Positions 22,690 through 35,962 are shown, counted from the first letter of the stretch. The stretch is DNA of 64,000 bases from Oreohelix idahoensis (GCA_024509875.1 JAMPIV010000582.1:62001-126000); one strand, 5' to 3'. Notes: generated from the sequence alone by a model not told the origin. Translations and numbers: made by a program.

Positions 22690-23040
22690 CCCAAATGCAG
22701 TCTTATGGATGCTTGCGTAGAATTGATGGATTAAAGTGGTATGCCAAGATTACTAATGTGGAACTGATGTCAAGAACAAGACAAGTGCCAGTGGAACAAG
22801 AGAAGAAGACGCTGAAGATGGATAGGACGCACACTGAGGAAACCTGCTGATATCCTTACCAGGCAGTCTCTGTTCTGGAATCCTAGGGTAAGAGAAGAAG
22901 AGGAAGAACAAAGAAGAGGAAGAACAAAGAACACGTGGAGAAGAGAACTGGAAGCGGATGAAGAAGACATGGACAAACCTCGAGCTGATAGCACGAGACA
23001 GGATGACTTGGCCCATAATGTCCTTGGGCATTGGAAAGAT
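22690..23040 (+). pseudogene. LINE C-terminal remnant (family a)
   Basis: Plus strand reads CVELMD, GMPRLLMWN, then [10 protein letters not shown] followed by a local expansion of GAAGAGGAAGAACAAA and NTWRRELE. Order matches [12 protein letters not shown] and STWRREL of the 56.6 kb copy. Stops and frameshifts throughout. Confidence 0.7.
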
Positions 23041-23310
23041 TATGAACGAATGAAAATGTCATTAAAACTGAGCTCAGAGAAATGTGTATACATTTCTGTG
23101 TGCACTAGGTTAATTTTTTTTTAATGTCCAAAAACTGGGTCACTTTAACCCGCACGTGAAAACTGCCATTGTTGCTGCAAAAACTCGTGGTTTTTGCAAC
23201 ACGCCCCACTACTTCAAAAGGTGAAAAAGTGAGTTGAATTTGAATGCACGTAGAAAATGATCATGGGTAAAGAGTGTTCACCGTTGGTATGCAATAAATC
23301 AGTATGACAA

Positions 23311-23535
23311 ATGGTCGAAATGATCACTGCATTAGCCATGCCACTAAGGAGAAGTCTCAGCACTGTAGACCGTGGTCGAGCCATGGCATGGATTCAGGAT
23401 GGTCAATCTGTTCGTCATGTTGCAAGACGTTTAGCAGTGTCCCACTCTACCATTCAGAGACTTCTTGAGAGATTTCAAGCTACCGGACATTTGGAAAATC
23501 GACCCTGCTCACGAAGAATTATAAACCTTGTCTAA
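23311..23535 (+). pseudogene. Tc1-like transposase N-terminal fragment
   Basis: Seventy-four codons containing a helix-turn-helix: DRGRAMAWIQDGQSVRHVAR then LAVSHSTIQRLLERFQATG. This matches the DNA-binding domain of Tc1/IS630-type transposases. The catalytic domain is absent and the frame stops just after the linker region, so it is a relic. Confidence 0.7.
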
Positions 23536-23639
23536 ACTGAATGGCGGCCCTTAACTTTTGTCCAGTAGTATATTCCCTCAGGGAAACACTTCCATTGTCA
23601 CATTCTCGTTTGCCCGAGTAGCGTATCTGAGATTACTTC

Positions 23640-24375
23640 TACAAAGGCAATGTGTTTATATATTATTTATTTCCTCGAATTAGGGGCCATAATCTTTCGC
23701 GCCCAGAGTTATTAATCGAGTCCGTACTTCTTGGACGAATAAGTCTAAATAACACACATGTGCTGAGTCTGAATGTGGATGTTGCGCCAGTTATTACTGT
23801 CGATAACTGTGAATTGGAAATGGTGCATCTTTTCACATACCTGGGGTCTACCATCAAAGACAAACTCTTTGGAAACATAAATTGACAGCCGCATTGGAAA
23901 AGCTGCAGCTACCTTTGCCCGCCTCACAACTTGTGTTTGGGGAAACTCCCACTCACAATGAAGACCAATGCTATGGTATATAATGCCTGTGTCACGAGCA
24001 CGTTTCTATATGGCAGCGAGATATGGAAACCCAATTCTAAGCAAGAAAGAAGGCGCAATACCTTCCATCTTCGGTGTCTACACCACATCCTTGGTATTTC
24101 GTGGAGAGACAATGTAACAAATGTCGAGGTGCTGTCACGTGCTGGCCTTCAAAGCACTTTCGAACTGCTAAGACAGCGCAGATTACGCTGGCTTGGCTAT
24201 GTCCACTGCATGGAAGACGCTCGCATCCCTCAAGATGTCTTCTACGGACAACGTGCAGATAGCAAAAGAACAGTTGGGCAACCACAGCTGAGGTTCAAAG
24301 ATGTTCGGAAGAGAGACATGAAGGCACTGAACATAAATCCAGCAACCTTGAAGGATGGAGCTGCGTTGCTCCCTA
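23640..24375 (+). pseudogene. LINE reverse transcriptase C-terminal region (family c)
   Basis: 23652-23885 encodes a thumb-like piece (MVHLFTYLGSTIKDKL); after a shift, 23931-24370 encodes VYNACVTSTFLYGSEIWKPN, FHLRCLHHILGISWRDNVTN, LRQRRLRWLGYVHCMEDARI and KRDMKALNINP. This is the conserved C-terminal segment of a non-LTR polyprotein. The 412-codon frame continues only because the next 24-bp array has no stop in that frame. Confidence 0.85.
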
Positions 24376-24396
24376 CGGCGCCACCTCAGATTTGGC

Positions 24397-25070
24397 GAAG
24401 AAAAGCTTTCACAACAATCAGAAGAGAAGCTTTCACAACAATCAGAAGAGAAGCTTTCACAACAATCAGAAGAGAAGCTTTCACAACAATCAGAAGAGAA
24501 GCTTTCACAACAATCAGAAGAAAAGCTTTCACAACAATCATAAGAGAAGCTTTCACAACAATCAGAAGAGAAGCTTTCACAACAATCAGAAGAGAAGCTT
24601 TCTCAACAATCAGAAGAGAAGCTTTCACAACAATCAGAAGAGAAGCTTTCACAACAATCAGAAGAAAAGCTTTCACAACAATCAGAAGAGAAGCTTTCAC
24701 AACAATCAGAAGAAAAGCTTTCACAACAATCATAAGAGAAGCTTTCACAACAATCAGAAGAGAAGCTTTCACAACAATCAGAAGAGAAGCTTTCTCAACA
24801 ATCAGAAGAGAAGCTTTCACAACAATCAGAAGAGAAGCTTTCACAACAATCAGAAGAGAAGCTTTCTCAACAATCAGAAGAGAAGCTTTCACAACAATCA
24901 GAAGAGAAGCTTTCACAACAATCAGAAGAGAAGCTTTCACAACAATCAGAAGAAAAGCTTTCACAACAATCAGAAGAGAAGCTTTCACAACAATCATAAG
25001 AGAAGCTTTCACAACAATCATAAGAGAAGCTTTCACAACAATCAGAAGAGAAGCTTTCACAATAATCAGA
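24397..25070. repeat. 24-bp minisatellite, ~28 copies
   Basis: Unit begins AAGCTTTCACAACAATC and carries a HindIII site. Period 24 keeps several frames open on both strands, giving (REAFTTIR)n and others. Variant copies repeat in the same order eight units (192 bp) apart, showing block duplication. Confidence 0.95.
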
Positions 25071-25122
25071 AGAAAAAAAGAGCCGACCGAAAGGCAAAAA
25101 AGAGAGAAGGGCTATCACCTAA

Positions 25123-25884
25123 GGGGAGGATCTACACCAAATGTTAAGTCAAAACAGGAACAAACATGAAAATTGAGATTAGCCTGTATTCACATAACTT
25201 ATATTCTCCTGAATCTAAATATGTGAAAATCATTTGTTTGTCAGAACACATGCTAAGTAGGTGTATTTTGATTTTGTAAATAGTATTTTCTTCACAAATT
25301 GGGCTTTTCCTATGAAGAAAATCATGATTTTCTCAGAACTTTGTTTTTTTTTTTGTTACTAATGTTCTTATAACTTGCACAATTTTTAGTCAATCAATAC
25401 GAAAGTTGATACAAATACTTACCATAATATAATAAAACTTTCGTCAGATCCGATTTTTGATATTTTATCAAAATGTTGACTTATTGCAAATATTGTAAAA
25501 TTCTGAAAAAAGTGTTATTTTTTTTAGATACAAATTTTAAAGTTCTATATCTCAGGATCTACTTAAGTTATCAAAAATCCAAAATGTTGAAAGTTTTAAG
25601 ATATAATAATAAATATTGAGTTTAAATTTGGTATTGATAGCTAAATAAATAAAAACGCCTTAGCAAAATGAAATAGAACAAAATAATCCAATATGACCGC
25701 TGCTTCCATGGCAACCAATTATGTAATACCATCAAACTCTTCATTATGCGTATCTGTGATTGATGTAGGTTAAGTATGTGATTGATGTAGGTTAAGTCTG
25801 TAATTGATGTGGGCTAAGTATGTGCATTTTCATTGAAATCGTGTGATTAATAACGAAAATTGCATTTCACGGTAGCTCCTCCCC
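25123..25884. mobile_element. Candidate TTAA-flanked DNA element (762 bp)
   Basis: Ends GGGGAGGATCTACACC and the reverse complement of GGGGAGGAGCTACCGTG, about 18 of 22 matching. The right flank is TTAA (25885-25888); the left is CTAA (25119-25122), one change away. TTAA duplication suggests a piggyBac-type mechanism. No transposase. A 23-bp repeat (GATTGATGTAGGTTAAG) occurs three times at 25755-25825. Confidence 0.5.
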
Positions 25885-25899
25885 TTAAGGGGCGCATTC

Positions 25900-26780
25900 C
25901 CGTAATTAATCACACTGAAGGGATACTACTAATACTACCACTACTACTTCTTGGACAAAATTAATATTCTCTTTCCCTTGTGATAGTGACCTTAATTTAT
26001 TTCTTCACGTTACTGCCAGTAGCATATACCAGCCATTGAATATAGTACAAAATTATAAACATTGTGTATACTTGTAATTACAAGTCACGAGTTGATCGGG
26101 TTGTTTTCTTGATCAGTTTAAAAAACAAACCAACACAACATGTAGAATTAATTTAAGTGCTTCTTCTGAAGAGAAAGTATACACGATCGTATTTCCAAAA
26201 ATATTAATTCTTGCAGTCTCATTTCAAAAAGGGCAGTAGCAACACAAATGTATATCTACTCGGACTAAACTTGCAGAATAATGTCTTCTTCTGAGGCAGG
26301 GAAAAGGGCCTATCGTCAAAATTGACTAAATTTACGATATGGAGACAATGGTGAGAATATTACTTCTATGAAAACGAAACTCAGGATGCCATTTCTACTG
26401 AAGCAATTTACAAGATCTTGCTTCTGTCAGATTAAACTCGCGTTATAATTTTTCCACATTCGGTGTACATAATCTCACCTATTTAAGATCCAATTTCCGT
26501 TCTCATTTCTCAGCAGACAGTGGTGATAATCTGACTTCTTTAATGCCTGAAAAAGTTCCTACAGAGCAATAATTTGATACAGAATAAAAGTGGCTGAGCT
26601 TGTATGATGATCACATTTGACAACGGCTGTCCACCTTTATGCAGTGAAGAAAATCTGATTGATACGGACGAACACATTTTTAACTTAAATGTCACGTCAG
26701 TCTCATTGTATGCGCACGGAACAAGAAAAGACAATTACGAAGTTACACACTCTCGTTAGTGCGTGCTTCTGTCGAATAAT
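25900..26780. other. No gene seen
   Basis: AT-rich; no credible frame, motif or repeat recognised. Confidence 0.4.
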
Positions 26781-26783
26781 ATA

Positions 26784-27392
26784 CTAGCCGCCATTAAAAA
26801 GGCATCGAAATCGTGACATGTTTTCACTGTTGAAATGTTTATGCAAGTGAGCGATTTTCAAACCCCGAAAGTGTGCAAGTGATGAAGTTCATGTATTCCC
26901 ACTTTACTGTCGATGTGATGTTTACTTCAAATTTTGCGTGCTTCAAACAAGGTTTTTGATAAATTCTGGCTTTATTAAAAGTCGAATCACATTGAAATTT
27001 GGCACACGCATTAGTCAAGTTTCAGCGAGTAAAAAGCCATTATCTGTTTTCATCGAAAGAAAGTTGCCAGACATTTCAATTGTGACCAGTCCACTATAGT
27101 GAGACTGAACCAGCGATTTCGGGCGACAGGTACCACCAATAACCGCCCCAGGCTTGGTCAACCTCGTGTAACAACACTAGCTCAAGATGACAGTGAGTGC
27201 GACTTTTGTTTTTACACCTAGGGTTGACAACTGCTTAGGAGCCGGTTCTGAATTGTCTCATGTATAATAATACAGCAAATTTGGTTTAGTAAATGGATCA
27301 GAAATGTAAAATCAGTGGTTTCGTGTATTTTAAATTTAGCACAACGAGTTGTGGTTCATAAACTAATGCGATGCGCTTTTAATGGCGGCTAG
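26784..27392 (+). mobile_element. Tc1-like non-autonomous element (609 bp) with transposase relic
   Basis: Ends CTAGCCGCCATTAAAA and its reverse complement (27377-27392), flanked by TA on both sides (26782-26783, 27393-27394). Inside, 27060-27190 encodes pieces of a Tc1-type DNA-binding domain in shifted frames: RHFNCDQSTIVRLNQRFRAT, then RPRLGQPRVTTLAQDD. The catalytic part is deleted. Confidence 0.8.
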
Positions 27393-27394
27393 TA

Positions 27395-30105
27395 TAGTAT
27401 AGTGAGTCTCTAAAATTGTACTCTCCTATAGCAGTATCTTCAATGGGATCAATGTTTACCTTTAACATCAATATTAGAATTTTTATGAACACAGGTAACA
27501 TGGTCATTATTATTATATTATTATATTTATTTACGTAAAAATGTACAAGCCATCTTGACAGTGAGACCCATGCAAACAGCCTGATCGATACAAGTCGTCA
27601 TCATCGTGTAACACGTTGAAAGTAACAATAAGACAGAAAGACACAACGCTTGGAAAACTTTATAAACCAAAGATAAATACGGATTTCACAAAGAATATTT
27701 ACGTGAAGCAATCCTTGGAGAAAGTGCTTATAGTATGTTTTTGTTATTGTTAAATTACTTCGTCTTTGAGAGTCTGAGTGTCTAAGAGGTATGGCATACG
27801 CTTGTCGTGTATGATTTATCAGATAGGTAATCAAGATGTTTATAGCCCTGTCTGAACAGAGGTGATAGTGATGACAATGTGAAAGTAAGGGGTAAGAAAT
27901 AGTTTTATCACGAGGTGATCGTGTAAGAGAAAGGACAGTCTCTGGATAGAATAATTTATCTAATCCAACCTATCTGGACGACGATATTTAAATCAGACGC
28001 ACGTTCTCTCCTTGAAAGAAAATACAGGTTACACTGCACTCACATGCACACAATTCTGTGACAAATACGCACGAACGTGAAAACAAACTATGAATAACAT
28101 ATAGTGAATAAGGGTTGACCGACACGATAATTAAAGGTTTAATAAAGTTTATTATCAATAAAAGATCACAACAATAAACATACGCATCACTAGATTATGG
28201 TTTACAGACAAAATGAATATTAATCAAATAAGTTCTCCCCTCTGGTAAAGGAAAAGAAAGGACGATCCCAACAGAGGTTAATTAACCCAAAACATCAAAG
28301 GTTAACAATAAGTTATGAAATAGTCAGTATGGGAAAAGAATAGGTTCCTAATGTAAACTATCCCGTGACTAATCAGATTATTGAGATAAAAAAAGAAAGA
28401 AAGAAGAAACCATATAAGTATATGATGTTAACAAAAGACACAAGCTGCTTTTTCTGTTCATTCAATTCACATACACGCAGTGGCCACTTTCAGACGCACT
28501 TACCCCAGTAATTGTCGCAGGCATTCCAAGGAAATACACTAATAAGTAATATATATATATATATTTAGTGTCAAATTTAAGTTTGCCAAATCCAGCCACA
28601 GACTCTCCGTAGTTGCTGACTGCAAATTTCACAGGAGTCGCTAGAGTCGGTGTTAAATTTGTACTGGATACAATAAGTTATCTATGCCTTCAGTTGGTTG
28701 GAGTAAGGTTCATGCGTGGTGATCGCCGATGTAGAATAAATGGAACATATACAGTTCCTAGGTTGTTTAGCCTCAGGTGGCTGAAACGCTGGGTTTAAGT
28801 TACACAAATGTTGCTGACAATATATTGCCACAGTTGGCTGATGAGATATATATATATATATATATATATGAGTAAATCTGGTAATAGTTCTGGCCCAGTT
28901 AATATTATAATTCAATGGTTCTATTCTGGTTTCTCTTATGAAAATGAAAAAAATTAGACCGCACAGGTCACAGCAAGAAGCTCATCAATATTAAATATTC
29001 TTGGATGCTTATAATATTATAAGTTCGTATGATCATAAGTTCATATGGCCATAAGAAAATAAGCCGCTAGTACTCAGGTTTGATCAGCCTATATTTTAGG
29101 AAAAGAACATATAAACATTTAACCAAATTATCAATATCATATCTAACACGTGTTAAAAATAGGACCTATACACCACTCTGTTATACATTAGATTTAAAAT
29201 ACACATGTCTAGCTTATCCTATCATTCTCTTAACGCGTGATATGAACACTAGTCATTTAAAAAAATTACATAAAATGGATAGAAGTAAATAATATATGCC
29301 GTCAGTAGAAAGTTATTTAATGTATGTACTAGTCAATTAAAAACATCTCTTACTGGAAAAATAGCGATTAATGAAATTTACTTTACGGCTGGAAAGTTAG
29401 CTATAAGTTATTTAATTAGCACAAAAAATCTCAGTGAAATATATATTGAAACTTTAAACACACTAAATCACTTCAGGACTAGTAAATAAAATACCGCAAT
29501 CAGAAAAATTAAACACTCCATGGAATCTATTAATTTTCACTCTGTACGAGAAATCTTAAGATGACGAGCTAGTGAATTCAGATAGATTTCTGGCAACTGA
29601 TCATGGCTATCGGAGAGACATGGTATATATTGATATGTTCCGTACTATCGTTCTTTAATGCGAAAGTCACACCACTGCCAGACCCGAGCCAACTTGCCGT
29701 TCGATTTCTTGAATCAAAGGTAATTTTACCACCTCTTGACTTTCTTGATCTCCGCCTTGCCGAAAATCAGCTAGCAATTTTCACCTGAAAGTTTTAGAAT
29801 CCAAGGTCCGTCTTACTGAATATCGTGTGTTCCCCTGATCAAAGAATCTATTACGTCATGCTCCGCGCTTCGCTCTCTGTTTCACATAGGGCTTGATTGC
29901 CAGAAGGCTCCCGTGTTAATTAAACTGGTGAATCCTTCGTTCATGTAGCAAAAGTATACTCTAGATGGGGAGGGACAAAAGTGGATGATTACTGCTGCAC
30001 TATTTTCATATGTGACAACGCTTCTAATTCTAAAATTACCGGGTTCAGTGCTCATGGAAATGTTTTTAGAACCAGTTGGTCCTAATGATGTCTTATTCCC
30101 CCCTT
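27395..30105. other. No gene supported; AT-rich stretch with a possible minus-strand LTR fragment
   Basis: 28080-28250 on the minus strand has AATAAA-type signals and CGTGTCGGTCA, also seen in the U5-like region of element 2's LTR, so a decayed LTR is possible. TA repeats at 28549-28564 and 28846-28869. A 61-codon plus frame at 29603 is followed by an AAG|GTAATT donor-like site, but I do not recognise it. Confidence 0.3.
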
Positions 30106-30109
30106 CCCC

Positions 30110-31565
30110 CTGATCTCATGGGTAGTGGGACCGGATGCATAGCCTTCTGGGATAAAGGCGAAAAATAGGAGGTCCCGTGGTGTGCAAGTTGTAAACGTTA
30201 AAAATTCCTCGGCAGTTGGAGATCGTAAAGAGTAGGTCATACGGTTGCTGCCCTGGCGAGAAATTACTAACTTACAAAATCTACCTACCATTAAAAAAAG
30301 GATTTATAGAATGTTGGAAACCTGCAGACACACACTGGACTCCTCGCCGGTGCTACGGAGTTCATGCACAGTGCTGAGATCCTCATTGTGTGATCTTCTT
30401 CTTCTTTTTCCTCGTTCGTCCTGAAAAGGACATTGGTTGCGTTGTGTCCGTTTACAGCGAAGCTGCGATATTTGCGCCTTTTGGCCGACACATCCGACTT
30501 CAGCACGGCATTTTTTGCGACCGGATTTGCCTTCCCACTTCGATCCCTACTCTCTCAGCCAGACTGCAGTGATGCAGCCTGTTTCCAGGACCACCACTTG
30601 GAGGTGGAGTAGGGTCTTGGTCAGCTCTGGTTCGCTGACCCTGACGCAAGCAGTCAAGCTATGGGTCGCTGACTGCATTTATCAAAGGGAGGAGATCGGA
30701 GCACTGATGGAGTTGTCTGTGTGTAATGAAGATGATTCTTCAAACTAAACTATACTTCGTCATTATTATACCTGCGGGTTTGTTCGGTGACTATGGTGTA
30801 TTTTGACGGATCGTCAATATATTTTGTTAATATAGTAATGTGATTTGGATTTTTGTCTTTTAAAAAATACAATTGTTACTCAGGTTGTCACGATTTTTCT
30901 TTGGCTCTTAGCTTTTTGTCTGTAATAAAACCGATGTACTAATGCTAGTGGCTAGCGTCTGTAAATTCTCTATCATAACAAAGATATTTCTATCAGCATA
31001 CGACAAATACCAAAACACGTATCTGCAGAATGAGGATAAGAACAGTGACGTGGTGCGTGCTGCGGCTAATTAATGCTTTGTCAAACTGGGATAGGGTGCA
31101 GTGGTGTATTCCAAATGGAGAATCGGGATGCTTTCATTGTCAGATGGTGCCACAGGATGGATTGGGGCGACCTCTTCTCGATCTCTTCTCCACTACGGCT
31201 GTACCCATGTTCAATTGTTGTACGTACTAATTACCTGGAATTTCCGGGTCGACACATTTCTTTCTGCTCGTATCAACCAAATATTTGATTTTGTCAAATC
31301 CGTTGACACTCCTTTTTTGCTTGGGCTCTGCACAGCTTTGCTGAGATTAGCGCAGGTAAAACCCATTTGGGTCTGCTCAGTTTTCTTGTAGAGTTGTTTG
31401 CTCAAGCCATGCCTGGCGATAAAAATTACGCTCCCGTAAACGGATTTAGTGTGCACAAGCGACGGATAAGAGATTACTTGTCTGGGCGACACATTTTGGA
31501 CGGACATGAAGGACCTAATCATTTCCTGTCCACCTGCTTAAGAGGAAAGTAAGAAGATGTAATTA
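30110..31565. other. Unassigned stretch with overlapping short frames on both strands
   Basis: Less AT-rich than its surroundings. Frames of 60-100 codons exist on both strands (plus 30437-30748 and 31101-31391; minus 30291-30506 and 31211-31522), none recognised. The plus frame at 31101 reaches CAG|GTAAAA at 31353-31354, a good splice-donor match. A decayed mobile element or an exon are both possible. Confidence 0.3.
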
Positions 31566-31569
31566 TAGG

Positions 31570-33425
31570 CATTTGCAGAGACGGCAATCGGATGTTTTAT
31601 TGCCATATATAGGAGAGGTTACCTTTTGCATCACGCACATTATTTTAGGTGGAAATAATTTAGAAATTACCCCACCTAAACACGCATGTTTGAAACTATG
31701 GGAGCCCTGCTTAGCATCGTAATAAACAAATGCGGGTGAAGACGGTGAATATAATCTGACGCTTTTTGCAAGTCTAGTTCACTTTTACAATCGCTTGCCA
31801 AGACGACAACCAGACCTTGCCAGAGCCTAGAATCAAGATTCTTACATCGGAACCGGACCATTGTTTGAGCAATTTTGAGGACTTCAGAGCCCAGAATAAA
31901 CTCTACCATTTAACAAGGACACTGGGAATCTGAGGAATCTAGAGTCAAAGTAGGAATTCGTTGTTAACATAACGAACCATAAGAACACGTGTAAGAGGCC
32001 TATTCTAGTGCCTTTAGTCATATTAGCAAACAGTCTGTGAGCCAAGATTGGCGTAAATTGTGCATTTTACATTCTATATTTTTCATTACTAACATGTGAA
32101 CTAATATTTGAAAATTGTTAGTGGGTGTACAAGTCATTTGAGGCTGTATCCTCAGCGTAATGAATGATAATTTCATGAACCACCGCTGCAACGGCTGGTG
32201 GCTGCTTTATTGCTAGTTTCTTAAGGAGAACTAATAGCATAAGTAGTCCCATGTTCCATATGGCGCAGGGAGGAAAAGATGAAAGAAATGATGTACATTA
32301 TAACATTTACAAGTACAAACCAGTGTAGATGTAACTGAAAGCATATTCAATCTATTTTGTGAACATTTCTCAACAAATGTAAATGTAAACATATTTTATC
32401 TATACTATTAACCTTTTCATTTGAATGTAAAGTAAATATAAAGCTATTCAATTTAAATGCAAAGAAAGTTTTCTCTCGAGGGATTAAGCTTAATTGTCAT
32501 TTAGGGTAAATTCTGAGGTAGATGGGATGGTGGAATAGGAAGATGGGAACACATAAGTATGTGTCAGGAAACGGAATACTCAGGAGAGCGTTTTGTTTCT
32601 ATTCTTTTACCATACTAGGTGGTGGTACCAGTGAGGGTAATAATCTCTGGAACAAAGTGAGGGAAGAAGTGGACTGACGTCGAGGTAGACACCACCATCA
32701 GAGGGTCTTAGAGACGCTGGACCAGCTTTGCAGTTACTCCCTGATCTTACTTGGAACACCCTGCGTCTGTAATCTTGACCAGAGACGAGAAAACTCCAGT
32801 GACCTATCTATACCGAACCCAAAATCCCAGCGGGAGCAGAACCTACCATTTGCAGCTAAGTCAAACTTAAAATCTGCAACGTGACTTTTTACATAAAACG
32901 TTCTTTATAACTCACCAGTGATGAGAATTTTTCTGATAAATCATTATTCATTCTTTTAAAACCTTGTTAAATCTAAGTGATTATTAAAGCTGTTATTTGT
33001 AAATATACAAATTTAACGTCCATTTAATCATTTTGGATGTACTGCATGTTTGTCTCAGTCAGTTTACTAAACACACTAAAAACAGAGCTATACCAGAATA
33101 ATAAGAAGTCCACTGAGTAAATCAGGGTGGGGGCTTGATCGAGCTGAAATTAATAATTGCTTAATTCTTCATAGTAGGCGGCGGATCATATATGTTAACA
33201 ATTGCTCTGCCCAACGCAGCATTGTTCTTGACTTTTGAAATTTCTTATGAATAGTCACTTGATATACAAGCATCATTATTCTTCTATCTACAACTCTGCC
33301 AAGAGTAATCTTGTGCGAAAGTAGACACCTTTGAAGACCCATATTAGATACTCTTGAGTTTTGGCCACAGTTGGACCACTACTGCAAAGCAGAGGAGGCA
33401 AATCCGTGACAGGTGGACATTTCTA
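31570..33425 (-). repeat. Unrecognised ~1.9-kb repeat G, copy A
   Basis: Reverse complement of 57940-59865 throughout, with roughly three-quarters identity and small gaps. Landmarks: CATATGGCGCAGGGAGG, CTCTCGAGGGATT, TTCTTTTACCATA, TGGCCACAGTTGGACCACTA. Includes a diverged repeat E at 32110-32290. No credible intact gene. Confidence 0.75.
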
Positions 33426-33429
33426 AACT

Positions 33430-34285
33430 ACTTTCATCTCTTTGTAGCACAGGCATCAATAATTTCAAATTTACTGATATAAAAAAAACCTAAAAACAAC
33501 ATAAAAATATCACAAGACGCTGAGATGGTAAACTTTATGCACTTTCATCTGTCACAGTAAAAAAAAAAAGAATCTTAATTTATGAGGGTAAAAATACACG
33601 ACAGTACTTCACACTAACAAAAGATGTGTGACTGCATGACCCTGTGTGACCTGGATATCTGAGGTGGCAAAGACAGAATAAAACTACCGCTCCCTCAAGC
33701 ATATCGTTGGAGGCTTATGACAGTAGTTGTGCGAGGAAATGGCAACCTCAACGTGTAGAACAAATTGGCACAGATACCACTGCTGCAACTGCACATGAAT
33801 GCTTTGATACATGTTTCCTACAGGGGACCGTCTATAGTGGCGAGAAGAGTGAAACGAAAAATAAGAACTATCATATTATGTTATTGAATATTGTATTTTT
33901 GATTATATTTCTTGATACAAATTGTGTGCCGTTGATTTATTTATTTATTTCTTGTTGTGCGTTGGAGGTGAGTTTTATGTAAACTTTGATATTAATATGC
34001 GTTATTTAATTTTTGTAATTAGGATTTTTGTTTTTAAATCTAAAACGGGACGAAGGCGCTAGGTCGATGGTAATGAAAACATGATAGCGTGTTACTTTAC
34101 AGTGCATTACACGGCACTCTAGCAACAATTAAGATCAAACTCAGTGAAACGACTGTGTCACTAATAAATGAATGAATCGATGTCCCTGTACAGCTAGCTG
34201 CTTATGGAGCATGGGATCCGCATTGAAGCTGACCCCAGTCAGGAAGCCTACACGAGATTGTAGTAAAGTACTCTGTGTGACACCC
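33430..34285. other. No gene supported
   Basis: AT-rich; a possible repeat E fragment at 34185-34260 (CTTATGGAGCATGGGATCC). A 91-codon frame at 33707 ends in a hydrophobic run but has no family signature. Confidence 0.3.
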
Positions 34286-34289
34286 CGCT

Positions 34290-34640
34290 CAAATTTCCCC
34301 GATTCAAAAATCTAGTTAACGTAAATTTACAACCTATAACCCACTACTACTATGTTTGAAAGTTGTCAAGGGCAAGGTCAAACCTACCGCTAAAAATTGG
34401 ACAAAATAATTTGAATTTTCTATTACCCCGTTAAAAATCTATAAATAATTTCCATGTTTGAACTTGGTCGGAAGCCCACGGCAAATCAACCGCTAGAAAA
34501 TTAACTAACGTACTCTTAAAATCTATTAATAACTACAGCATTTGAAATTTGTCTCAAGGCCATCGTCAAATCAAACCGCCATCATTTAAATAAAGATTTG
34601 AATTTTCCAACACCAAGCTTAAAAGTCCCACCCCCAAACA
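34290..34640. repeat. Degenerate tandem repeat, ~105-bp unit, three copies
   Basis: Each copy contains TTTGAA, a (C)AAGGCCA/AAGCCCA block, CAAATCAACCGC and TTTGAATTTTC in order, considerably diverged. Confidence 0.55.
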
Positions 34641-34644
34641 CACA

Positions 34645-35915
34645 CACGCTCCACCCTTCCCAAATATTTATGAACGAACGCCGTAAAGTTTAGCAACTAA
34701 CCAAATTGTTACCTCGTTTTATAGGGGAGAGGGGAGGTTGTTTAAGATGGAAAGCAAGCCTAATCGGTGTGTTTGGAAAAACTTAGATAATGTATTTCTT
34801 TATAAATAAAGAGAGTTTAAATAAAAGGGATGTCTTGAATTGTAGCGTTAATATTGTTAAATATAATACCATAAGAATTTCCCTTATTATAAATTATCTG
34901 GCCTTAGAAACATTTATTTTACTAATATTTTAGTTCATTGAAAGGAGCAAATAATTACTTAAAAATTACACATATGAAAACTGGGACAAATAATTAAAAG
35001 AAACCTATATAGGAATATAGAGGACAGTTGTCTGTTTAATAATCACTTTCAATATTAAAAATCGACCCAGTAATAACAAGGATATTGTATAAATAAAATT
35101 GAGACAGACGAACAATCACACTTCTGAACTGCTCAATTTGATAGCCTTCTGAAAAGTTAAATTTTCTTAACGCGTTTCTGATTGGTTAATTGTAGTTTAG
35201 GATGGGGCGATAAAATTAACAATCTGCCGGCATAGTGCGCCATTTGAGAAAAACTAAAAAACAGACAGATTGAGAGCAGATGCAAAGCATTGATTATAAT
35301 GCCTTTGCCGTCTGGACGATAGCGGTCTGAACATGAACCATTAACCGCCAGTCAATCTTGTGATTGAGTGATTTATTCTTTACGTGTGGTAAGATAAATA
35401 AGTTTATTGATATTTCAATTTCATGTACAGGCCACACAGATAGTGCGCCATAATTTTGTGTTGTTCGACATTGCCTATTGGAAGAGATTACGACACCATA
35501 AATAGGAAATGCCTAAGCAGACTTAGAAGGAAATAAAATGTGTAAAAATGTTTGAATATTGCCATAAAAATCTTACGACTGTAAGTCCAGAAGCTACTAG
35601 CAGTTTTCTGCAGTGCATTAGTGTTCAAATAACACATGAAAACCTACATAGGATGTTTGTACAAAATATTTAACAGGTCACAAGAAGAACATTGTATACC
35701 CCATCTGATTCTATGGAAGAAAATCAATGCTTAAGGGGTCAGTGGCGTTGCAGCCATATGGGAACAGTATGAAAACACTGGAAGAAAAATGGTCAAACAA
35801 AAATAGGGTTTGGTGCAATTGGTTGGCACGCGTAGCTGACCCTCCTTTTGAATGTATTATTGATAAAATTGTGGAATGATATTATAGATATGATATAAAG
35901 AGGGGACCATAACCT
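34645..35915. other. No gene seen
   Basis: AT-rich; no frame or repeat that I can support. Confidence 0.4.
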
Positions 35916-35962
35916 TCTTATTTCAGGGTTGAATTGCCAAATTGAAAAGTGACATAACCCCT

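Noticed and set aside
24386..25147. Repeat proteins in several frames
   Set aside because: Artefacts of the 24-bp array; open in multiple frames on both strands.
29603..29788. Small secreted-protein exon starting MAIGETWYILICSVLSFF
   Set aside because: Hydrophobic start and donor-like site only; no acceptor partner, homologue or second exon visible.
33707..33982. 91-codon frame with a hydrophobic tail
   Set aside because: Composition of the tail follows from AT-rich sequence; no family motif.
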